Part shown: positions 6,756-13,950 of the stretch, piece after piece
How positions within the stretch are numbered: position 1 is the first letter of the stretch
Layout of the letters: each line of letters starts with the position of its first letter
NCBI RefSeq assembly: GCF_005889715.1
Contig: NZ_VCKW01000059.1
Location: 1-36,530 of the forward strand
DNA: 36,530 nucleotides
Reading direction: 5' to 3'
DNA from: Actinomadura soli
Lineage (GTDB): Bacteria > Actinomycetota > Actinomycetes > Streptosporangiales > Streptosporangiaceae
Translations under genes and position numbers: made by a program
The notes under the pieces: generated by a model
Databases searched by the model: none
Told to the model about the DNA's origin: nothing
What the model saw: only the letters and a program-made list of their open reading frames with translations

Positions 6756-8678
6756 TTGCCACACCCCCACAGGCGCGTCATCGCCACCCGGATCGGGCGA
6801 TCACTGGCCGCGTTCGCGACCGTCGCCGCGCCGGTCATCGCGGCGCAGCCCGCAACGGCCGACGGCAGGCCCGCCGCCTATCTCGACGCGCGGCTGCCCG
6901 TGGCGGAGCGGGTCGACGACCTGCTCGGCCGCATGACCCTGCAAGAGAAGATCGGCCAGATGACCCAGGCCGAGCGCGTCGCCATCGACGGCGACCGCGA
7001 CCAGATCACGACGCTGGGGCTCGGGTCGGTGCTGTCGGGCGGCGGTTCGGTCCCCGCCGACAACACGCCCAAGGGCTGGGCGGACATGGTGGACGCCTAC
7101 CAGTCGAAGGCCCTCGCCACCCGGCTGAAGATCCCGCTGCTGTACGGGATCGACTCCGTCCACGGCCACAACAACCTCATCGGCGCCACGATCTTCCCGC
7201 ACAACCTCGCCATGGGCGCCACCCGCGACCCCGCGCTGGTGCGCGAGGAACAGCAGATCACCGCCATCGAGACGAAGGCGACCGGCCCGCAGTGGGTCTT
7301 CGCGCCGTGCGTCTGCGTCGTCCGTGACCTGCGCTGGGGCCGGACGTACGAGAGCTACGGCGAGGACCCAGGGCTCGTCATCGAGATGGAGACCGGAATC
7401 GAGGGCTTCCAGGGGCGCCACAAGCGCGACCTTTCGAGCCCTAGGCACGTCCTCGCGACCGCCAAGCACTACGCAGGGGACGGCGACACGGTGTTCGGTT
7501 CGTCCACCACCGGGACGTTCACCATCGACCAGGGCGTCACCGTCACCGACCGCCGCACGTTCGGGCGGATCGACCTGGCGCCCTATGTGACGGCCGTACG
7601 GAAATACGGCGTCGGCAGCATCATGCCGTCGTTCTCCAGCGTCGACTGGAAGGAGGACGGCGTCGGCAACCCGGTGCGCATGAGCGCGAGCAAGGAACTG
7701 CTGACCGACGTCCTGAAGCGGAAGATCGGGTTCGACGGGTTCCTCATCAGCGACTGGGCGGCCATCCAGCAGATCCCGGGCGACTACGCCACGCAGGTCC
7801 GCACCTCCGTCAACGCGGGCATGGACATGTTCATGGAGCCGCACACCGCCCCGCAGTTCACGCGGACGCTGCTCGCGGAGGTCCAGGCCGGGCGGGTGGA
7901 GACGGCCCGCGTCGACGACGCCGTCCGCCGCATCCTGAAGGCGAAGTTCGAGCTCGGCCTCTTCGAGAACCCGTACACCGACCGCCGGTACGCCGGGACG
8001 ATCGGCTCGCCCGAGCACCGCGCCGTCGCCCGCCGGGCCGTCGCCGAATCCCAGGTGCTGCTGAAGAACTCCGGGCAGGCGCTGCCGCTGGCGGCGGACG
8101 AGGAGATCTACGTCGCGGGCGTCAACGCCGACGACATCGGCAACCAGGCCGGCGGCTGGACGGTCACGTGGCAGGGATCGTCCGGCGACATCATCCCCGG
8201 CACGACGATCCTGGACGGGATCAGGCAGAACTCGTCCAACGTCACCTACAGCGCGGACGCGTCGGCGCCGATGGCGGGCCATGACGCCGGCATCGTCGTG
8301 ATCGGCGAGAGGCCCTACGCGGAGGGCCTCGGCGACGTCGGCAACGGCCACACGCTGAACCTGCCGGACGCCGACAAGGCGAACATCGACCGGGTCTGCG
8401 GCGCGATCAGGACCTGCGTCGTCCTCGACGTGGCCGGACGCCCGCAGATCGTCACCGACCGGCTCCCCGCGATGGACGCGTTCGTCATGTCCTGGCTGCC
8501 CGGCAGCGAGGGCGCCGGCGTGGCCGACGTCCTGTTCGGCAAGCGCCCGTTCACCGGCCGCCTCCCGGTGACCTGGCCGCGCAGCGAGGACCAGGAGCCC
8601 ATCAACATCGGCGACCGGACCTACAAGCCGCTGTTCCCCTACGCCCACGGCCTCCGAACCGGAGCCCGCACCCACTGA
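6756..8678 (+). CDS. secreted glycoside hydrolase family 3 beta-glucosidase / glucan exohydrolase, 640 aa
   Basis: The start is TTG 6756, six nt after a perfect AGGAGG (6744-6749); an upstream in-frame GTG lacks an SD. A signal peptide covers about residues 1-33 (RSLAAFATVAAPVIAA, then QPATA). The TIM-barrel domain carries the family blocks YGIDSVHGHNN, RWGRTYESYGEDP and KHYAGDGDT, and the nucleophile Asp333 in GFLISDW. The C-terminal alpha/beta domain has GERPYAEGLGD, where Glu523 is the likely acid/base by comparison with barley beta-D-glucan exohydrolase, and ends in FPYAHGLRTG. The length matches ExoP-type two-domain GH3 enzymes. It probably releases glucose from beta-glucans or cello-oligosaccharides outside the cell. 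It appears to be a single-gene unit. Confidence 0.92.
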   Translation: MPHPHRRVIATRIGRSLAAFATVAAPVIAAQPATADGRPAAYLDARLPVAERVDDLLGRMTLQEKIGQMTQAERVAIDGDRDQITTLGLGSVLSGGGSVPADNTPKGWADMVDAYQSKALATRLKIPLLYGIDSVHGHNNLIGATIFPHNLAMGATRDPALVREEQQITAIETKATGPQWVFAPCVCVVRDLRWGRTYESYGEDPGLVIEMETGIEGFQGRHKRDLSSPRHVLATAKHYAGDGDTVFGSSTTGTFTIDQGVTVTDRRTFGRIDLAPYVTAVRKYGVGSIMPSFSSVDWKEDGVGNPVRMSASKELLTDVLKRKIGFDGFLISDWAAIQQIPGDYATQVRTSVNAGMDMFMEPHTAPQFTRTLLAEVQAGRVETARVDDAVRRILKAKFELGLFENPYTDRRYAGTIGSPEHRAVARRAVAESQVLLKNSGQALPLAADEEIYVAGVNADDIGNQAGGWTVTWQGSSGDIIPGTTILDGIRQNSSNVTYSADASAPMAGHDAGIVVIGERPYAEGLGDVGNGHTLNLPDADKANIDRVCGAIRTCVVLDVAGRPQIVTDRLPAMDAFVMSWLPGSEGAGVADVLFGKRPFTGRLPVTWPRSEDQEPINIGDRTYKPLFPYAHGLRTGARTH

Positions 8679-8762
8679 CCGTCGCCCACGATGCGGGCCG
8701 TTTAGTGCCATCGTCGGGGGAGACGTTGCCTTCAGCGTCCCTTGGAAGGAGGCCGTGGACGG

Positions 8763-9602
8763 GTGGAACGAGAGCCGCGGGTCGCGTTCGTGCTCGGCGG
8801 CGGCGGTGTGCTCGGCGCGCACGAGGTCGGAATGCTGCGGGCGCTGGAGGAGACCGGCGTCCGGCCCGACCTGGTCGTCGGGACGTCCATCGGCGCCCTG
8901 AACGGCGCGTTCGTCGCGGCCGGGCCGGGGGCGGCCGCGGTGGAGCGGCTCACCAGCCTGTGGTCGGACGACTCCGTCCGCAACGTGTTCGGGTCGCGCG
9001 TCTGGGGACGGCTGTGGACCCTCGCCCGCTCCGGCACGCACCTGCACTCCAACGAGCCCCTGCGCCGGATGCTGGACGAGCTGCTGCCCGTCCGGACGTT
9101 CGAGGAGCTGACCGTCCCGTTCCAGTGCGTCGCCGCCGGGATCGAGACGGCGATGGCGCACTGGTTCACCGGAGGACCGCTCATCCCCGCGGTGCTGGCC
9201 TCGTCCGCCGCGCCGGGGCTGCTGCCGCCCGTCCACATCGGTGACCGGCACTACTTCGACGGCGGGCTCGTGCACAGCATCCCGGTCGGCCGCGCCGTGA
9301 TGCTCGGCGCGACCACCATCTACGTCCTCCACGTCGGCCGCATCGAACGGGACCTGCTGCCGCCGCGCCGCCCGTGGGAGGTCGGCCTGGTCGCGTTCGA
9401 GATCGCGCGCCGGCACCGCTTCTTCGAGGAGATGGCGGCCCTTCCGGACGGCCTGACCGTGCACGTCCTCCCGGCGGGAAGCGGGGCCCGGCGCGCCGGG
9501 GTCGACCTCGCGCAGGTGCGGTACCGGAACACGTCGGGAATCGCCGCGCACATCGAGCGCGCCTACCAGGCATCCTTGAGCTACCTCAAGGAACGAGCGT
9601 GA
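8763..9602 (+). CDS. patatin-like phospholipase (RssA-type), 279 aa
   Basis: I prefer GTG 8763 (MEREPRVAFVLGGGG) because AAGGAGG lies at 8746-8752; an in-frame TTG at 8742 would put the SD inside the gene. The patatin signature is complete: a glycine-rich oxyanion loop GGGGVLG (residues 12-18), the nucleophile Ser42 in GTSIG, and the dyad Asp166 in YFDGG. There is no signal peptide, so it acts in the cytoplasm or at the inner membrane face, hydrolysing acyl esters of lipids. Its stop is separated by a single base from the ATG of the acyltransferase, so the two are surely co-translated. The pairing of a lipid hydrolase with an acyltransferase suggests acyl-chain turnover or phospholipid remodelling; that is inference. 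Confidence 0.9.
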   Translation: MEREPRVAFVLGGGGVLGAHEVGMLRALEETGVRPDLVVGTSIGALNGAFVAAGPGAAAVERLTSLWSDDSVRNVFGSRVWGRLWTLARSGTHLHSNEPLRRMLDELLPVRTFEELTVPFQCVAAGIETAMAHWFTGGPLIPAVLASSAAPGLLPPVHIGDRHYFDGGLVHSIPVGRAVMLGATTIYVLHVGRIERDLLPPRRPWEVGLVAFEIARRHRFFEEMAALPDGLTVHVLPAGSGARRAGVDLAQVRYRNTSGIAAHIERAYQASLSYLKERA

Positions 9603-9603
9603 G

Positions 9604-10578
9604 ATGCTGCCGCCCTCCGTCGTCCGCCGCCTGGTGTTCACGCCGCTGCTGTTCGTCCTCACCCTGCTGATCGTCGTGGTGTTCCCGGTCGCCTACGGGA
9701 CGGCCTGGGTGCTCGGACGCGACCGCCGGCGCGCCGCCCGGCTGCTGCGTTTCGCGCTGGCCTGGGGGACGCGGGAGTCCGCCGCCGTCCTGGAATGCGG
9801 GTGGCTGTGGTGCCGGGGACGTGCCCATGACGACCGGCACTACGACATCATCCGCCGCTACGTCGCCGCCCTGTACGCGGTCGCCGAGCGGCACCTCGGC
9901 CTCAGCATCGAGATCGAGGGCCCCCGCGACGGCGGGGACGGTGCGGGCGACCGTCCGCTCATCGTCCTCAGCCGCCATGCGGGCCCGGGCGACGCGCTGC
10001 TCCTCGTCCACCACCTGCTGACCGACTACCGGCGACGCCCCCGCGTCGTCATGAAGGCGCAGCTCCAGCTCGACCCGTGCGTCGACATCGCCGCCAACCG
10101 CCTGCCGAACGTGTTCGTCACACCGGGCGGCGGCGCCGCCGAGGACATCGGCCGCCTCGCCCGGGACCTCCGCCCCCGCGACGCGCTCCTGATCTTCCCC
10201 GAGGGCGGCAACTTCACCCCGGAGCGGCGGCGGCGCGCGATCCGCCGCCTGGCCCGGCTGCACCGTCGGGCCGAGGCCGAACGCGCCGCCGCGATGCGGA
10301 ACCTGATGCCACCGCGCCCGGGCGGCGTGCTGGCGGCGCTGGAGTCAGCCCCGTCCGCGGACGTCGTGTTCGTCGCGCACATCGGGCTCGACCACATCGC
10401 CACGGCCGGTGACGTGTGGCGGCGCGTCCCGCTGACCGGGCCCGTCCGAGCCCGCTGGTGGCGGATCCCCGCCGAGGACGTCCCGCGCGACCGCGACGCC
10501 CGCACCGACTGGCTCTACACCCAGTGGGAGCGCGCCGACGCGTGGATCACCGCCAACCGCGCACCCGCCCCCGAGTGA
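9604..10578 (+). CDS. PlsC-type glycerolipid acyltransferase, 324 aa
   Basis: An N-terminal membrane helix covers residues about 9-34. The acyltransferase core carries the HX4D catalytic motif SRHAGPGD (His125, Asp130) and the substrate-binding motif FPEGG (Glu200). The region after the core is Arg-rich and ends in a conserved-looking WLYTQWERADAWI segment. The family transfers acyl groups to lysophospholipids such as 1-acylglycerol-3-phosphate at the membrane. The GPGD in place of the usual SWLD-type sequence marks it as a divergent subfamily found in actinomycetes. It follows the patatin gene with one intervening base and ends 12 bp before the S4 gene, so the three probably form one operon. 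Confidence 0.85.
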   Translation: MLPPSVVRRLVFTPLLFVLTLLIVVVFPVAYGTAWVLGRDRRRAARLLRFALAWGTRESAAVLECGWLWCRGRAHDDRHYDIIRRYVAALYAVAERHLGLSIEIEGPRDGGDGAGDRPLIVLSRHAGPGDALLLVHHLLTDYRRRPRVVMKAQLQLDPCVDIAANRLPNVFVTPGGGAAEDIGRLARDLRPRDALLIFPEGGNFTPERRRRAIRRLARLHRRAEAERAAAMRNLMPPRPGGVLAALESAPSADVVFVAHIGLDHIATAGDVWRRVPLTGPVRARWWRIPAEDVPRDRDARTDWLYTQWERADAWITANRAPAPE

Positions 10579-10590
10579 CATCATGGACGT

Positions 10591-11022
10591 ATGGGCGACG
10601 AGGGGACGGTGCGGGTCGACCTGTGGATCTGGTCCGTGCGCCTGCTGAAGACCCGCTCGATGGCGACGACCGCCTGCCGCGCGGGCCATGTCCGCGTGAA
10701 CAACGAGCGCGCGAAGCCGTCCACGGCCGTGAAGCCCGGCGACGAGATCCGGCTCCGCCATGACGGACGGGAACGCGTCGTCATCGTCCAGCGGATCATC
10801 CGCAAGCGGGTCGGGGCGCCCGCCGCGCAGGAATGCCTGATCGACAAGAGCCCGCCCCCGCCGCCGCGCGAGGCGCTCATCCCGGTCGGCCGCCGCGACC
10901 GCGGCGCGGGCCGTCCCACCAAACGGGAACGCCGCGAGCTGGAACGCATCCTCGACCGCTACCGCACCCTCAAAGAGGACCCCGAACACACCAAGCCACC
11001 TTCGGAGCGCCCACAGGACTGA
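10591..11022 (+). CDS. S4-domain RNA-binding protein, Hsp15-like, 143 aa
   Basis: Residues about 9-70 form an S4 RNA-binding domain with the usual blocks VRVDLWIWSVRLLKTRSMA, then ACRAGHVRVNN and KPGDEIRLR. The C-terminal part is basic (GRPTKRERRELERIL), as in Hsp15 (HslR), which rescues 50S subunits carrying stalled nascent chains. Length and domain order fit that family, and actinomycete members are widespread. ATG 10591 gives a good N-terminus. It lies 12 bp after the acyltransferase gene in the same direction. The gene symbol is left blank because orthology to hslR is not proven. Confidence 0.85.
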   Translation: MGDEGTVRVDLWIWSVRLLKTRSMATTACRAGHVRVNNERAKPSTAVKPGDEIRLRHDGRERVVIVQRIIRKRVGAPAAQECLIDKSPPPPPREALIPVGRRDRGAGRPTKRERRELERILDRYRTLKEDPEHTKPPSERPQD

Positions 11023-11025
11023 CCC

Positions 11026-11052
11026 GTCGCCTAGGCGGCGACGCTAGGCGAC
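11026..11052. terminator. inverted repeat between convergent S4 and LexA-TPR genes
   Basis: GTCGCCTAG (11026-11034) pairs with CTAGGCGAC (11044-11052). A competing shorter stem, GTCGCC/GGCGAC (11026-11031 and 11037-11042), uses the same left arm. It lies in the 61-bp gap between two convergent genes. Confidence 0.5.
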
Positions 11053-11083
11053 CTCGGGACCTTCACCGCCTCGTACAGATCGA

Positions 11084-12442
11084 TCAAACGGGCTCTCCAT
11101 CCCCGGAAGGTTCCTGGACAAGCCCCTGCACGGCACCGAAGGACCGCTCGAACAGCGCCTCGGCGCGGTCGTGGTCGCCGACTGCCTGGTAGGCCAGCGC
11201 GAGGTTGTGGCCGATGGCCAGCGTGTCGGGATGCCCGGGACCGAGCACTCGCTCCCGCAGCGCCATGACCTGCTCGAACAGTGCCTTTGCGCGGTCGTGG
11301 TCGCCGACTGCCTGGCAGGCCAGCGCGAGGTTGTGACCGATGGCCAGCGTGTCAGGATGCTCGGCGCCGAGCTCCCGCTCCCGCTCGGCCATGACCTGCT
11401 CGTACGCGGCGACGATCCGTCCGAGATGACCACGCGGACGCTGAACAGCGACCGAGTCGTCATCAGCGGCCACGATGTCAGACGACGGCGAAGGCCGACT
11501 CTCCTCGGAGAGCTTGTGCAGGACGACGACCACGCGCCCGAGCACCGAAGCGTCGTCCCCGGGGATCGGCTCATACGCGCTGTTCTGCGGGACCAGCCAG
11601 ACATGGCCGTCGGCGCGCCGGAACGTTTTCACCGTCGCCTCACCGTCGATCATGGCGGCGACGATGTCGCCGTTCTCCGCGACCGGCTGCTGGCGCACCA
11701 CCACCCAGTCGCCGTCAGCGATCGACACTCCGGTCATCGAATCGCCCACGACTTTCAGCGCGAAATGAGCGCCCTCGCCGAGTAGTTGCCCGGGCAGGCT
11801 GAACACGTCCTCGACGGCCTCCTCGGCCAGAATCGGCCCGCCCGCCGCGATCCGTCCCACCAAAGGCACCATGCTGGACCCGGGTGGGGCGCCCTGCGAT
11901 GCGCTGGCAGGGGTCAGTGCCGGGACGCTTCCCGGCGGCACCCGCACCTCTACAGCCCTCGGCCGATTCGGGTCCTTGCGCAGATAACCTTTTCGCTCAA
12001 GCGCACGCAGCTGATACGTCACACTCGACGTACTCGTCAGCCCGACCGCCTCGCCGATCTCCCGCAGCGAAGGCGGGTGCCCACGCTGCTGAATCGACTG
12101 ACGGACGGCCTCCAGCACCATTTTCTGGCGGACGCTGAGATCGCTCTCGTCGTGGGGCTGAACAGCGGTGGCCGCGACGCCGGAACGGCTCGCGGTCCTC
12201 ATCGGCTCGACGGCCAACCAGCTCTGCCAGCGGGATCGACCCCTCCCACCCGCGCCGCCGGGCCTGCCCACACTGGACGAGGATTCCGCCACATCACCGG
12301 CCTCATCGGCGATCCAGCCTTTCAGCCGACGCAGCCCGGCCTCGACATCGTAGGGAGGCTGAGCGGCAGCCGCCTGCCGGTGCGCCGTTTTATAGAGGTC
12401 AGCAGCCGATCCCTCGGTCGCATTCTCGTTCTCGTCGTTCAC
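11084..12442 (-). CDS. LexA-family repressor with N-terminal extension and C-terminal TPR repeats, 452 aa
   Basis: GTG 12442 shares its first base with the TAG stop of the upstream ORF, and an in-frame stop further upstream excludes earlier starts. Residues 1-100 are an extension containing [20 protein letters not shown] and [15 protein letters not shown], then a disordered linker. Residues about 101-165 are the LexA winged helix ([27 protein letters not shown]). Residues about 190-315 are the S24 peptidase domain: cleavage site Ala200-Gly201, Ser235 in GDSM and Lys272 in ATVKTF, all intact. Residues about 340-435 carry two kinesin-light-chain-type TPRs ([20 protein letters not shown]). Ordinary LexA is 200-260 aa and ends near residue 315 here. 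I infer a self-cleaving repressor whose C-terminus docks a partner. It is unlikely to be the cell's housekeeping LexA, because of its fusion partners. Confidence 0.85.
   Translation of the reverse strand: MNDENENATEGSAADLYKTAHRQAAAAQPPYDVEAGLRRLKGWIADEAGDVAESSSSVGRPGGAGGRGRSRWQSWLAVEPMRTASRSGVAATAVQPHDESDLSVRQKMVLEAVRQSIQQRGHPPSLREIGEAVGLTSTSSVTYQLRALERKGYLRKDPNRPRAVEVRVPPGSVPALTPASASQGAPPGSSMVPLVGRIAAGGPILAEEAVEDVFSLPGQLLGEGAHFALKVVGDSMTGVSIADGDWVVVRQQPVAENGDIVAAMIDGEATVKTFRRADGHVWLVPQNSAYEPIPGDDASVLGRVVVVLHKLSEESRPSPSSDIVAADDDSVAVQRPRGHLGRIVAAYEQVMAERERELGAEHPDTLAIGHNLALACQAVGDHDRAKALFEQVMALRERVLGPGHPDTLAIGHNLALAYQAVGDHDRAEALFERSFGAVQGLVQEPSGDGEPV
11147..11398 (-). repeat. two tandem 126-bp TPR-coding repeats
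   Basis: Units 11147-11272 and 11273-11398 are nearly identical and encode 42-residue TPR units. The high DNA identity suggests recent duplication and possible copy-number variation between strains. Confidence 0.85.
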
Positions 12443-12600
12443 TACCTCACAGCGTCATGAAAGGCGTGCTGGACAAGGTCCTCCGCCTGATGGCGGGTCA
12501 CGCCCGGTAACGTGCACGCGAAGCGATAGAGGTCGTCGGCGGCCTCACGGAACAACTCCTCGACGGCCAGCGCGGTCTCTTTCGAGACCCGGCGCCTCAC
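12442..12600 (-). CDS. 52-aa ORF matching part of sigma-70 region 2 (truncated ECF sigma factor)
   Basis: The GTG at 12600-12598 overlaps the TGA of the upstream 96-aa gene (GTGA), and the TAG at 12444-12442 overlaps the GTG of the LexA-TPR gene (TAGTG). The product contains [20 protein letters not shown] and then [15 protein letters not shown]. These match regions 2.1-2.2 of ECF sigma factors (compare the usual AEDLVQEAFLRAW). Region 2.3 onward and all of region 4 are missing, so it cannot recognise promoters alone. Either it is the stump of a sigma-factor gene cut by a deletion, or it is a retained short protein that binds core polymerase or an anti-sigma partner. The tidy overlaps on both sides favour real translation. 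Confidence 0.65.
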   Translation of the reverse strand: MRRRVSKETALAVEELFREAADDLYRFACTLPGVTRHQAEDLVQHAFHDAVR

Positions 12601-12887
12601 CCCTGATCCTCAACGACCGCCCGAAGCTGCGGCTCACCGGACCCGAGCGTAACGGTCATGGACCGCCCCCTGAGATCGTCCTCCTGGCGCACCACGGTCC
12701 CGGTCGGCGCCTCGGCGACAAGCTCCCGAAAGGTCTTCCGCCGCTGCCATTCACCCAGCAGCGAGAAGGTGCCATGCGCGACCAGCCCGACCACCATGAC
12801 CGCCCCCACCTGCCAAGAGATCGCATTGGCGACCGCAGCGGACGCCGCCGTCCACCAGACCCCTACCGAACCTCTGAACACCGTCAC
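12597..12887 (-). CDS. small membrane protein of unknown function, 96 aa
   Basis: The product begins MTVFRGSVGVWWTAA at GTG 12887; the upstream SD is weak and GTG 12881 is an alternative. A hydrophobic helix lies at residues about 22-46 (WQVGAVMVVGLVAHGTFSLL). A basic turn (EWQRRKTFRELV) and a soluble tail ending in VVEDQG follow. I recognise no domain. Its stop overlaps the start of the sigma-like ORF by 4 nt, and that ORF overlaps the LexA-TPR gene, so these three are one transcript. By position it could be a membrane sensor or regulator in the unit. Confidence 0.7.
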   Translation of the reverse strand: MTVFRGSVGVWWTAASAAVANAISWQVGAVMVVGLVAHGTFSLLGEWQRRKTFRELVAEAPTGTVVRQEDDLRGRSMTVTLGSGEPQLRAVVEDQG

Positions 12888-13070
12888 ACACCCACATCGC
12901 CCCAGACGCCCGAACCGTTTAAATCACTTTCCGACATCACGAAGCGCCCCCCCACACACAGCCGCCGAACCCGCAGCACTCATTACGTACCTGGTCCGAA
13001 AATCAGCCCGTGACATTTCCTTGACCGTGGATCGGCCGGTGGGACACTCCAGCACAGGAGGCGGAGCGGG

Positions 13071-13697
13071 ATGGCGAGCCAGGTCTGGACCCTTGCGGCG
13101 GTGGTCGTCGGCGCCGCCATGTCGTATCTGGTGACGGTGCTCCACGAGCGTGCCCGTTACCGGCGGGAGACCCTGACTCGCTGGGACGAGCGTCGATGCG
13201 GCCACCATCGAGGCGGGCCACCATCTGAACCGTGGGGTCTGGCGGCTGGAGTGGTTCGCTCGCGAACTCGCGGCCGGCGACCAAAAGAGCTGGGACGCCG
13301 CCAACGGTCATTACCGAGCCGCACAGTGTCGTTCCATGCGGAGCCGACGATGTACCGATTGGCGCGTCTCAGCGACGAAGCGTCCAGCTTGGCCTGGGAG
13401 TACGGCGCTGTGGCGGGAAGCGGCGAGGTGCGGCAGACAGAGTCGCCGGACGGCGGCGCGCGGTTCGTCAACTCGACGATCAACCATTGGCTGTGTTCGC
13501 TGCATCTGGTCGGCAGCCGACTGACCGGCTCGGAGGTCATCGGCCACTGGGACGAGGACGAGCAAACCGAGGAGAAGGCACTGGCGGAACTCGCCGACCT
13601 GTTGGCGCAGATCGGGGTGCTCGACCCGCCCGCCATTGGGGACGGCGACCACCAGACTCATTTCTGGCCTGCCGTGCTCGACCGATGGCTCTACTGA
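13071..13697 (+). CDS. membrane-anchored hypothetical protein with apparent compensating frameshifts, 208 aa as read
   Basis: AGGAGG (13056-13061) precedes ATG 13071. Residues 3-24 form a membrane helix, followed by ERARYRRETLTRWDERR, a common start for small actinomycete membrane proteins. From about 13194 to 13330 the annotated frame yields an Arg/Pro-rich, unnatural sequence. The next frame gives a natural-looking protein (ATIEAGHHLNRGVWRLEWFA, then RELAAGDQKSWDAANGHYRA). Good sequence returns in the first frame at about 13331 (HAEPTMYRLARLSDEASSLA) and runs to the stop. So the gene seems to have suffered two indels that cancel. This could be a sequencing error, a real double mutation or a decaying gene. 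Function unknown; divergent from the 96-aa membrane protein gene. Confidence 0.6.
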   Translation: MASQVWTLAAVVVGAAMSYLVTVLHERARYRRETLTRWDERRCGHHRGGPPSEPWGLAAGVVRSRTRGRRPKELGRRQRSLPSRTVSFHAEPTMYRLARLSDEASSLAWEYGAVAGSGEVRQTESPDGGARFVNSTINHWLCSLHLVGSRLTGSEVIGHWDEDEQTEEKALAELADLLAQIGVLDPPAIGDGDHQTHFWPAVLDRWLY

Positions 13698-13950
13698 CCA
13701 CCCCACTGGAAGGCGTATAGGCGCGCGGAAGAGGATTCTCTCGGCCGCGAACGCCCGCCCGCTCACGTATATCAGGTCGCTTCTGGGGCGGCGCGCTGAT
13801 CATCTTTGCGGTCGATCCAATGTCGGTGCACCTCGGAGGGCGATTCGAGACCGCGACGGGGGACTACGGAGAGGCCGAGACTGGCCACGGACTGTTAAGC
13901 CGGTGCGTTTCTGTGTCACCTTGCCAGCGGGCGCGAGTTAAGGGGTTGTC
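13698..13950. other. intergenic region upstream of the six-gene operon
   Basis: A 253-bp gap that should hold the promoter of the large operon. I found no reliable -35/-10 pair; TATATC (13768-13773) is the only -10-like element noticed. One frame reads like ordinary protein for a short stretch near 13805-13900 (IFAVDPMSVHLGGRFETATG) but has no clear start or SD, so it may be a gene remnant. AAGGGG (13940-13945) is the SD of the next gene. Confidence 0.4.

Noticed and set aside
6801..9662. A 953-codon open frame antisense to the GH3 and patatin genes
   Set aside because: The coding strand shows complete catalytic motifs for both enzymes, and the antisense product has only low-complexity Arg/Gly/Val sequence.
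12888..13070. SOS box upstream of the LexA-TPR operon
   Set aside because: Only a half-site-like GAAC (near 12911) was found, without a GTTC partner at the right spacing.
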